Shown in pieces: positions 57,323 to 64,000 of a stretch of 64,000 nt of DNA. How positions within the stretch are numbered: the stretch's first letter is position 1; every line of letters begins with the position of its first letter. Origin of the DNA: Candidatus Izimoplasma sp. HR2 (lineage in GTDB: Bacteria > Bacillota_I > Bacilli_A > Izemoplasmatales > Izemoplasmataceae). The translations under genes and the position numbers were made by a program. Location: contig JRFF01000022.1 in NCBI GenBank assembly GCA_000753575.1, forward strand, positions 161,583 to 225,582, in the 5' to 3' direction. The notes below the pieces were generated by a model. The model was not told where the DNA came from, ran no database searches, and saw only the letters and a list, made by a program, of their open reading frames with translations.

Positions 57323-57814
57323 ATGATATTTAACGCAGCTGTAGTAGTATGTAGTGATAAAGGAGCAAGAGGAGAAAGAGTTGATACTTCAGGTGAATAC
57401 ATTAGAGAGTTCTTACAAGAAAAGAAATTTAATGTAATTGAAAAAGTAATTATTACTGATGATATTGATACTATTAAAAATAAGTTAATATATTATGCAG
57501 ATGAAATGAAAGTTGATTTAATAATAAGTACAGGAGGAACAGGTTTTAGTCCGAGAGATAATACTCCTGAAGCAACAAAAGAAGTAATTTATAGAGATGT
57601 TCCAGGTATTGGTGAAATGCTTAGAGCTGAAAGCTATAAGGTTACTCCTAGAGCTTATCTTTCAAGAGGAGTTTCAGGGATAAGAAATAGAACACTTATT
57701 ATAAATCTTCCTGGTAGTTTAAAAGCAGTGAAGGAAAACTTATCGTTTTTAGGTGATGTTTTAAATCACGGATTAAAGATTTTAAAATTAATAGATACTG
57801 AATGCGGAGTATAA
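57323..57814 (+). CDS. Molybdopterin adenylyltransferase MogA/MoaB
   Basis: ATG 57323 follows AAAGGATGATAG; the ATG at 57314 is less well placed. The 163-residue MoCF domain has VVVCSDKGARGERVDTSGEYIREFL, LIISTGGTGFSPRDNTPEATKEVI and LPGSLKAVKENLSFL. It adenylates molybdopterin before metal insertion by MoeA. This completes the forward moco operon; MoaE is not present in the window. A T-rich hairpin is shared with the convergent gene. Confidence 0.93.
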   Translation: MIFNAAVVVCSDKGARGERVDTSGEYIREFLQEKKFNVIEKVIITDDIDTIKNKLIYYADEMKVDLIISTGGTGFSPRDNTPEATKEVIYRDVPGIGEMLRAESYKVTPRAYLSRGVSGIRNRTLIINLPGSLKAVKENLSFLGDVLNHGLKILKLIDTECGV

Positions 57815-57819
57815 ATAAA

Positions 57820-57845
57820 AAAAGAGGAATTTTTTCCTCTTTTTT
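57820..57845. terminator. Convergent terminator region
   Basis: AAAAAAAGAGGAA and TTCCTCTTTTTT pair between the two convergent operons. Confidence 0.7.
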
Positions 57846-58320
57846 ATATCACTTTATATTCGTTTACTATACTTTTTATATCTTCTTTAGTAGCTTTTTC
57901 ATATATCTTACTATTCACAGTTACATTTGGTGCGCTAGCGCAATTACCAATACATTGTTGTGGGATAATAGTAAACTGTTTATCATCAGTAGTATGTCCT
58001 TTTTTAATTCCTAGTTCGTGTTCTAGTTCTTCTAGTAATCTATAATGATGAAAATCATCACAGTTAATTCCTGAACAGACACCTATTTGATATTTACCAG
58101 TAGGAATCATTTGAAACATTTCGTAAAAAGATGATACTCCTACAATATATGAATGTGATAAACCTGTTTTATTTTCAATAATTTCTTGAACATCATTTGG
58201 AATAAATCCAAACATATTATGAGATATCTTAAGTAAAGAAAGTAGTAAGTTCTTATCTATGGTTAGCTTATTAACATCCTTTAAATATAATTTTATATTC
58301 ATCTTATTAGCAACTAACAT
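57844..58320 (-). CDS. Second NuoE-like [2Fe-2S] protein
   Basis: The product has 158 residues. Thioredoxin-like ferredoxin fold as in the fdh operon subunit, with helical N-terminus (DKNLLLSLLKISHNMFGFIPNDVQEII) and cluster ligands in CSGINCDDF and CIGNCASAPNVTV. It resembles the 34370 product but is more diverged, with no partner flavin subunit beside it. AAAGGATTAATA precedes the ATG. It is downstream of the MobA-FdhD gene, so it may be an orphan electron carrier for formate dehydrogenase maturation or activity. Confidence 0.85.
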   Translation of the reverse strand: MLVANKMNIKLYLKDVNKLTIDKNLLLSLLKISHNMFGFIPNDVQEIIENKTGLSHSYIVGVSSFYEMFQMIPTGKYQIGVCSGINCDDFHHYRLLEELEHELGIKKGHTTDDKQFTIIPQQCIGNCASAPNVTVNSKIYEKATKEDIKSIVNEYKVI

Positions 58321-58322
58321 TA

Positions 58323-59678
58323 TTAATCCTTTATAACTCTTTTTGAATGAGTGTAAATATTTAATTTATTACCTCTAGCAAAACCTATTATTGTTATTCC
58401 AAGTTTATCTGCGAGTTTCACAGCTAAGCTTGTAGGTGCGCTTCTTGAGACTACTAACCCAATATTTATTAGCGCAGATTTTAATAATATATCAGATGAT
58501 ATTCTACCACTAGTAATGATGTAAACATCATCTCTTTTTATTTGGTTTTTAAGTAAGTATCCTACTATTTTATCAACTGCGTTATGTCTACCAATATCTT
58601 CAAATAATAACTTCTTATCACTATATACTAATTCAACTGAGTGAACTCCACCTGTTTCTTTAAATAGGACTGATTCTTTATTGAATACTGATACTTGTTC
58701 AAAGATTGTTTTTAAGTTAAATTGGTAATTATTATTTACTATAGGTAATTTAGATTCATCAATTTGTGGTTTACTTGAACTACCACAAGCACTTGATAAG
58801 ATATTTAATCTTTCAAAATTCTTAAAGTTAACCTCATGGTTAATTAAAACATCACATCTGTGAGTTTCTAAGTCTAAACTAAATTCTATTATTTCATTAA
58901 TATCTTTTATAATCATTTCACTATGAAGTGCTCCTATAACTAAGAATTCTATATTCTCAGGAGTAATCATCATTGTTGAATAATGATGATTATTTACATA
59001 TATGTTTACTGGATATTCTGTGATTACTTTATCAGTTACATGAAATGATTCATCACCTATAACTTTAGTTACATCAAAGTTTTGATAGTTGGATGTTACA
59101 CTATTATAATCATTATATAATTCAGATTCATTATTTATGTTTTTAAACATATCAAATTCTTGTTGGTAAAAAGATACTGTTTTTTCTGGGATGTATTTTG
59201 TATTTAATAATCTAACCATCTTTTGGAATCCATAATTCCCAGTATTAATAAACTCTTCAATAGTATTAACTATATTAGAACTATATATAGCATTAAATGG
59301 TTCTATATAGTTATGATATTTAGATACATAAGCATCATGTTCACCTATTAATGATTTTAAATACTTAATAAATTCAAAGTTAATAAAAGGCATATCACAA
59401 GCAATAACATAACTATATTCATTTGTTGAATGAGTTAATCCTGCGTGTAAACCTATTAAAGGAGTATTACCGTTTAAGATATCAGGTACAACATGTACGT
59501 CTAATCCTTTATAATGGTTTAAGTTATCACTAACTACAATAATTTCATCAAAAAAATTCTTTAGTTCATTAATTTGTTTATGAACTAAAAATTTTTCTTT
59601 AATTTTTATATATTCCTTATTAAATTTCATTCTAGAGGATTTACCCCCAGCTAAGATGATCGCACTAGTATTTTTCAT
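58323..59678 (-). CDS. MobA-FdhD fusion protein
   Basis: AAAAGGAG with proper spacing favours ATG 59678 (about 451 residues). The N-terminal part (about 1-185) is a MobA guanylyltransferase: SAIILAGGKSSRMKFNKEY, VSDN and YVIACDMPFINFEFIKYL. The C-terminal part (about 200-451) is FdhD, the sulfurtransferase that activates formate dehydrogenase: RCDVLINHE, ETGGVHSVELV, EDIGRHNAVDKIVGYLL and ITSGRISSDILLKSALI. The FdhD Cys loop reads SSACGSSSKPQ with only one Cys. The fusion joins dinucleotide addition with sulfur loading of the same cofactor. Confidence 0.92.
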   Translation of the reverse strand: MKNTSAIILAGGKSSRMKFNKEYIKIKEKFLVHKQINELKNFFDEIIVVSDNLNHYKGLDVHVVPDILNGNTPLIGLHAGLTHSTNEYSYVIACDMPFINFEFIKYLKSLIGEHDAYVSKYHNYIEPFNAIYSSNIVNTIEEFINTGNYGFQKMVRLLNTKYIPEKTVSFYQQEFDMFKNINNESELYNDYNSVTSNYQNFDVTKVIGDESFHVTDKVITEYPVNIYVNNHHYSTMMITPENIEFLVIGALHSEMIIKDINEIIEFSLDLETHRCDVLINHEVNFKNFERLNILSSACGSSSKPQIDESKLPIVNNNYQFNLKTIFEQVSVFNKESVLFKETGGVHSVELVYSDKKLLFEDIGRHNAVDKIVGYLLKNQIKRDDVYIITSGRISSDILLKSALINIGLVVSRSAPTSLAVKLADKLGITIIGFARGNKLNIYTHSKRVIKD

Positions 59679-59761
59679 AGTTTTCATCTCCTTTTATTAT
59701 GTTTTTTCACATAAATAATTATAGCACATCTATAACTCATTAAAAAACAATGTAGATTAAA

Positions 59762-59795
59762 AAAAACACCACAACAATTTGTGGTGTTTAAATTA
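59762..59795 (-). terminator. Terminator of the 59793 gene
   Basis: Read in reverse, AAACACCACAAATTGTTGTGGTGTTT is followed by T residues, just past the stop of the membrane protein gene. Confidence 0.8.
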
Positions 59796-61052
59796 TAAAC
59801 TAATTGTATCATATTTAATTTTTTTATCTTTAGTTTGATAGTTTATTTCAAATTGATTACCTATTACATCATAATTAATAATGAATACATATAAGTATTT
59901 TTTAGTTAGTTTCCCTAGATTGGCTTTACAAAGGTTTTTAAAACTAGTGGTATCAGTCATTCTTAAGTCTATACCAACAAGTTTTCTATTAGAATAATTG
60001 TTTTGAATTACTTCAAAATCAGCTTCACTTTTAACATCATAATCAAGTGTTTCATAGTAATCATTAGTAAAGTGTGATTTTAATAAAGCTGTGATATTTT
60101 CCTCATAACTTTCAATTGGAATTTTGTCAGCTGATTTAGCTTTAATACGATAATCACTTAAGTATTCAGATAGGGCTTGTGATATTAAAGTCTTAACTTG
60201 TGATACATTACTGAATATTCTTTCACTAATAAATTGATTATTGTATTTATCAAATAGATTAGTTAATTCAATTATTTTTAAATACTTATTATAATCTACA
60301 ATTACTTCATTGTAGTTATGAATTAAGTTATTACGATGGAAAATGATTTCTTTAAAGTCTTTATAGTATTGTTCTAAGACTGGGAAGTCTTTTGAAAGAT
60401 TATCTACTATATCATATAACGGTAATTCATTTACTAATGAATTATCATTTTCATTTGACAAGTAATCTTTAATTGAAGTTTCTAATGTTAAATATTTTGT
60501 AATAAATCCATCAAGTGTAATTACAGTTTGACTTGGTTCTAAAGAACTCTTTGTCTTAGTATCAAATTCTTTTAGTACTTCAAATATTCTATCGGGATCA
60601 AATAATCTCCAAATATATATTACTACAAACTCAACACTTAGTAATGTGAATAAAGTGGCTAGCACAGCGTAAACAAAGTAAAACTCAAAGAAAAGAGCAC
60701 CTAGATTTATAATTATTGATAATAAACTAAAAATAATTACAAACATCATTTCATAATATACATCTTTTTCTAGTTTTTTTAAGATATAACTATCAAACTC
60801 TTTACTCTTTTGATCTTCTACCTTTCTTAAGTAAAAACTAAATGAGATTGGAAGTAACGCAATTAACGCAGCTAATGTTTGCATTGAAGCACTATATATC
60901 CAAGTATAGTTAGTAGAATTTTCACTTAATATATTAAATTTAAGTAAAATAAATGAAAAAATTAGTACTGCGATCATTAAAAATAAGTTGTTCCAAAGTA
61001 ACAAGAATTTCATTATTTGTTTGAAAAATGGGAACCTCTCTTTATTCAACAT
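59793..61052 (-). CDS. Four-helix membrane protein with HEPN-like RNxxxH motif
   Basis: The product has 419 residues. Four membrane helices lie near the N-terminus (about 15-38, 48-70, 98-120 and 123-148). The cytoplasmic part is helical and contains YKDFKEIIFHRNNLIHNYNEV (about 230-252), where RNNLIH matches the Rx4-6H motif of HEPN ribonucleases. The C-terminal section (about 320-419) is alpha/beta, with YETLDYDVKSEADFEVIQNNYSNRKLVGIDLRMTD, perhaps a nuclease-like fold. No family is named. AAGGTGATAAA precedes the ATG. A membrane-tethered RNA-targeting defence protein is possible but speculative. Confidence 0.6.
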   Translation of the reverse strand: MLNKERFPFFKQIMKFLLLWNNLFLMIAVLIFSFILLKFNILSENSTNYTWIYSASMQTLAALIALLPISFSFYLRKVEDQKSKEFDSYILKKLEKDVYYEMMFVIIFSLLSIIINLGALFFEFYFVYAVLATLFTLLSVEFVVIYIWRLFDPDRIFEVLKEFDTKTKSSLEPSQTVITLDGFITKYLTLETSIKDYLSNENDNSLVNELPLYDIVDNLSKDFPVLEQYYKDFKEIIFHRNNLIHNYNEVIVDYNKYLKIIELTNLFDKYNNQFISERIFSNVSQVKTLISQALSEYLSDYRIKAKSADKIPIESYEENITALLKSHFTNDYYETLDYDVKSEADFEVIQNNYSNRKLVGIDLRMTDTTSFKNLCKANLGKLTKKYLYVFIINYDVIGNQFEINYQTKDKKIKYDTISL

Positions 61053-61194
61053 TTTATCACCTTCTAGTTTAATTATAGACTATTGAAAATTTAAAATAAA
61101 CTCATATTTAATAATTATAAATAATAAAGCATTTAGTTCTTTACTTTTGTGCTCACTGTGGTATCATTAGATGTTTTGTGGTATAGGAGGATTT

Positions 61195-62802
61195 ATGTTA
61201 TACGAAAATAAACAAATAGAGAAATCATTACTGGAAATGGGATTCGAGAATTTCACTGAAATTCAAGAAAAAACAATTCCGCTAATAAAAGAAGGAAACG
61301 ATGTTATTGGACATTCCCAAACAGGAACGGGAAAAACAGCAGCATTTGCACTTCCAATATTAGACGGTATAGATTTCGACAACAAAAGTATTCAGGCAAT
61401 TATTTTATGCCCGACGCGAGAGTTAGCAGTACAAGTAAAAAGAGAAATTGACAAAATCGGAAAATATGTACCTAAATTAAAAACTGTAGCCGTTTACGGT
61501 GGAGAAGCGATCTCCAATCAAATACACAGTTTAAAGAAAAAACCACAAATCATAGTAGGTACTCCTGGTAGAACAATCGATCATATTAATCGTAAGTTAA
61601 TAAAACTTCACGATATAAAATTCTTAGTACTAGATGAAGCAGATGAAATGCTTAAGATGGGATTCAAAGAAGATATTGAAACCATTCTTGGAGCAGCTAA
61701 TCAAGACCGTCAAACTGTAATGTTTTCAGCAACAATGCCGAAACCAATACTAAATATTACTAAAAGATATATGAAAAACCCGATTCATATCTCAGTAGTT
61801 AGTGGAGATGAATCAAACAAAGATATTACACAAACATATTACAACGTAAGTGAATCAAATAAAGTTGAAGCAGTAGGAAGACTACTTACAATTTATAATT
61901 CAAAACTTACATTAGTGTTCTGTAATACAAAAAGAAAAGTTGATGATGTTACTCAAAGACTTATATCAAAAGGATATAATGTCGACAAGATTCATGGTGA
62001 CTTACCTCAAACAACAAGACTTGATGTTTTAAACAAATTCCATAAAGGTGTCTTAGATATCTTAGTTGCAACTGATGTTGCTGCACGTGGATTAGACATT
62101 AAAAATGTTGAAGTTGTAATTAACTTTGATGTTCCTGAAAAAGCTGAATACTACGTTCACCGTATAGGTAGAACAGGTAGAATTGGAGCTAAAGGACTCT
62201 CATTTACTTTTGTAACTAAAAAGGATATGAGAAGACTTCAAGATATTATCAAGTTTTCAAAATCAACAATCAAAAAAAGAAATATTCCTACAATGGAAAA
62301 AGTTATGGCAGTTAAACAGGAAAAAGAAATTGAAGAAATTACAACATTAATTAAAGAAGACAGCACTACTGCATTTAAAGATTTTGCACAAGAATTATTA
62401 ATCTCAAATGATCCAGTAGAAGTAGTATCGGCGTTATTAAGCAAATTAGCTAAAAATGATTCATCAAAAAAAATAGATGGAGATATTAACGAAGATACGT
62501 CAAGAAGCTCTCGTCAACGTGGACCTAGAGATAGATATAACAGTAGAGGTGGAAAAGGAATTAAACGATTCCATTTAAACATTGGTATTAGTGATGGTAT
62601 CACTGTTCAAAAATTCGCAAACTTTGTAGCACAAAAAACTAACTTAAGAAACTCTCAAATTAGAGATATAACAGTTAGACAAAACTTTGCATTCTTCTCA
62701 ACAGACTCTATTCATGAAGCTTCAGTAATGAAGAAAATGAAAAATGTTAAATTCCAAGGTAAACAAACTTCAATTCAATTAGCAAAAGAAAGAAAAAGAT
62801 AA
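61195..62802 (+). CDS. DEAD-box RNA helicase (CshA/DbpA-like)
   Basis: The track starts at 61171; ATAGGAGGATTT favours ATG 61195 (MLYENKQIEK), giving 535 residues. All helicase motifs appear: Q motif FENFTEIQEKTIPLI, AQTGTGKT-like HSQTGTGKTAAFALP, PTRELAVQV, TPGRTIDH, VLDEADEML, SATMP, VATDVAARGLDI and HRIGRTGR. The C-terminal DbpA RNA-binding domain (about 460-530) has FHLNIGISDGITVQKFANFVAQKT after a basic RGG-like linker. It should remodel ribosomal or messenger RNA. It is monocistronic with a terminator after it. Confidence 0.94.
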   Translation: MLYENKQIEKSLLEMGFENFTEIQEKTIPLIKEGNDVIGHSQTGTGKTAAFALPILDGIDFDNKSIQAIILCPTRELAVQVKREIDKIGKYVPKLKTVAVYGGEAISNQIHSLKKKPQIIVGTPGRTIDHINRKLIKLHDIKFLVLDEADEMLKMGFKEDIETILGAANQDRQTVMFSATMPKPILNITKRYMKNPIHISVVSGDESNKDITQTYYNVSESNKVEAVGRLLTIYNSKLTLVFCNTKRKVDDVTQRLISKGYNVDKIHGDLPQTTRLDVLNKFHKGVLDILVATDVAARGLDIKNVEVVINFDVPEKAEYYVHRIGRTGRIGAKGLSFTFVTKKDMRRLQDIIKFSKSTIKKRNIPTMEKVMAVKQEKEIEEITTLIKEDSTTAFKDFAQELLISNDPVEVVSALLSKLAKNDSSKKIDGDINEDTSRSSRQRGPRDRYNSRGGKGIKRFHLNIGISDGITVQKFANFVAQKTNLRNSQIRDITVRQNFAFFSTDSIHEASVMKKMKNVKFQGKQTSIQLAKERKR

Positions 62803-62807
62803 TAAAT

Positions 62808-62836
62808 TAAAAGCACTCATCTGAGTGCTTTTTTTA
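62808..62836 (+). terminator. Rho-independent terminator
   Basis: AAAAGCACTCA and TGAGTGCTTTT pair around TC, followed by T residues. Confidence 0.85.
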
Positions 62837-62879
62837 TGATATAATGAACATAACCAAAATAATGAAAGAGGAAAAGCAT

Positions 62880-64000
62880 ATGAATAGATCAGGTAAACTA
62901 GCAATACTAAGTATTTCATTATTAACAATTATGGCAAGTGCTGCAATTTCGCCTGCTCTTTCTACGATACAAGCTCATTTTTATGATGTTGATGAACTTT
63001 TAATTAAAATGATTGTTACTTTACCAGCTATCTTTATTATCCCTGTCACGTTACTTACTGGTAAACTAGTATTTATCTTTAAAAAGAAAACATTATTAAT
63101 CACAGGAGCAATCCTTTATGTAATAGGTGGAGTAAGTGGTGGATTTGCAAATTCAATTTGGACATTACTAGTATTTAGAGCAGTTATGGGAATTGGTGTT
63201 GGATTATTACTACCTTTAGCTAGAGGATTAATTGCTGACTTCTTTAATGGTGAAGAAAGAACTGAAATGATGGGCTACGCCACATCATTTAATAACTTAG
63301 GTGGAATTATATCATTAGTAGTAGCTGGATTCTTATCTGTTTATTCATGGAGATATCCGTTCTTTATATATCTTTTAGGACTATTAGTTATCTATATGAT
63401 TATATTTCATATGCCGAGTCAAGAAATCAAAGAGAAACCAGATACTAAAGTTGAGGTTAGTAAAAATGTATGGCTTTTAGGATTTGGAATGTTTTATATG
63501 ATGCAGATGTTTTATGCAATTCCTGCTGTACTAAGTATTTATATAGATGAAGTTAATTTAGGAACTACATTTACAACTGGTATATTAATCGCGATAGTAA
63601 CATTAGGTTCTTTAATCTTTGGACTAATCTTCTTAAAAGTAAAAAGAAGATTAAAAGGATTAACTCCAGTAGTGGGATTATCGTTAATAACTATTGGGAT
63701 GTATATAACAGCGGTAGTACCTAATATATATGCAATTGGCTTTGCAATGCTGATTATAGGATTTGGTCTTGGAATAGTATCACCAAATTTATATCTACTT
63801 TCAACAACTGAATCTAAAGTAAAAGATGCAACATTTGCTTTAGCTATAATGTCTAGTTTTTCATTCTTTGGACAGTTCTCAAGTCCACTTATTCTAACTT
63901 TATTACAAAATATTTTTAATCAAGATGAACCTAATTCCGCATTTATTATTTCAACTATTATTGGTATAATTGGGATTGTAGGAGTACTTGTTAATAAGAA
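62880..64000 (+). CDS. MFS transporter (truncated by window end)
   Basis: The frame opens at ATG 62880 behind GAAAGAGG and runs off the right edge, so it is absent from the ORF track. The visible 373 residues show at least eleven membrane helices of a major facilitator (MNRSGKLAILSISLLTIMASAAISPALSTIQAHFYDVDE...), with the family pattern GITGKLV..., AVMGIGVGLLLPLARGLIADFF and a charged loop after helix 6. It probably exports a drug or metabolite. The substrate cannot be deduced; promoter-like ATGATATAAT lies about 45 bases upstream. Confidence 0.88.
   Translation, partial: MNRSGKLAILSISLLTIMASAAISPALSTIQAHFYDVDELLIKMIVTLPAIFIIPVTLLTGKLVFIFKKKTLLITGAILYVIGGVSGGFANSIWTLLVFRAVMGIGVGLLLPLARGLIADFFNGEERTEMMGYATSFNNLGGIISLVVAGFLSVYSWRYPFFIYLLGLLVIYMIIFHMPSQEIKEKPDTKVEVSKNVWLLGFGMFYMMQMFYAIPAVLSIYIDEVNLGTTFTTGILIAIVTLGSLIFGLIFLKVKRRLKGLTPVVGLSLITIGMYITAVVPNIYAIGFAMLIIGFGLGIVSPNLYLLSTTESKVKDATFALAIMSSFSFFGQFSSPLILTLLQNIFNQDEPNSAFIISTIIGIIGIVGVLVNK

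Noticed and set aside
1-64000. Mycoplasma-type code with TGA as tryptophan
   Set aside because: Conserved tryptophans are TGG and genes end properly with TGA (for example tupA and the 11715 gene).

Overview
The window is AT-rich DNA (by eye about 30% G+C) read with the standard code: TGA acts only as a stop and tryptophan is TGG. The gene set is an L25/Ctc ribosomal protein, an ABC-F ATPase, a CshA-like DEAD-box helicase, TMEM164/YwaF-type membrane proteins and many Rho-independent terminators. It points to an anaerobic low-GC Gram-positive or early-branching Mollicutes-related bacterium (Izemoplasma-like is a guess). The organism appears to use tungsten or molybdenum enzymes for fermentation: aldehyde:ferredoxin oxidoreductase and an NADH-linked formate dehydrogenase.

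Region 1 (1-5675): the 3' end of a tRNA-Pro, an IS150-like IS3-family element with programmed -1 frameshifting and matching ends, a C39-like peptidase gene cut off at the IS right end, a small lipoprotein, and a large PAS-GGDEF-HD-GYP cyclic-di-GMP protein.

Region 2 (5676-27561): an integrated element of about 21.8 kb in tRNA-Cys. The intact tRNA is at 5676-5750 and a 48-bp copy of its 3' part, with two mismatches, is at 27514-27561. A tyrosine integrase lies just inside the left end, and an inverted CTAACCTAA(A)CAC site flanks each att site. The left arm reads mostly forward: repressor, paralogous membrane-anchored Cys-pair proteins, DUF6338/DUF2188-type genes and a secreted C39-like peptidase. 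The centre holds a highly structured non-coding tract, a replisome-organiser-like protein, a 24-bp palindrome and a lone Cas2-like gene. The right arm is one reverse-strand block: small two-helix membrane proteins, a winged-helix protein, a Zot-like ATPase with an internal duplication, a 56-aa membrane peptide, two secreted Ig-like repeat proteins and a Cys-rich membrane protein. This resembles the morphogenesis module of a filamentous (inovirus-like) phage, but no HUH replication protein is seen. It is the best candidate here for an undescribed system.

Region 3 (27573-46200): chromosomal genes. The displaced tRNA-Cys terminator comes first, then DUF364, a Nudix hydrolase, a MoaD-like protein, L25, two YwaF paralogs around an ABC-F ATPase, a membrane XRE regulator, the three-subunit formate dehydrogenase, a CPA2 antiporter, a guanylate kinase, tRNA-Leu, a Fic protein with an inverted-repeat operator, an M28 peptidase and small membrane or lipoproteins.

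Region 4 (46197-59687): a tungsten/molybdenum cofactor island. A reverse operon encodes aldehyde:ferredoxin oxidoreductase, its radical-SAM partner, a MoaD/ThiS-like carrier and a ThiF/MoeB-like E1. The forward operon begins with a Moco/Tuco-type riboswitch plus terminator, then tupABC-like tungstate transport, two moeA-type genes, moaA, moaC, a MOSC protein and mogA/moaB. A reverse pair encodes a NuoE-like protein and a MobA-FdhD fusion. Similar GNAARCGNTTTTA boxes lie upstream of fdh, aor and tup, suggesting shared control. The window closes with a membrane HEPN-like protein, a DEAD-box helicase and a truncated MFS transporter.
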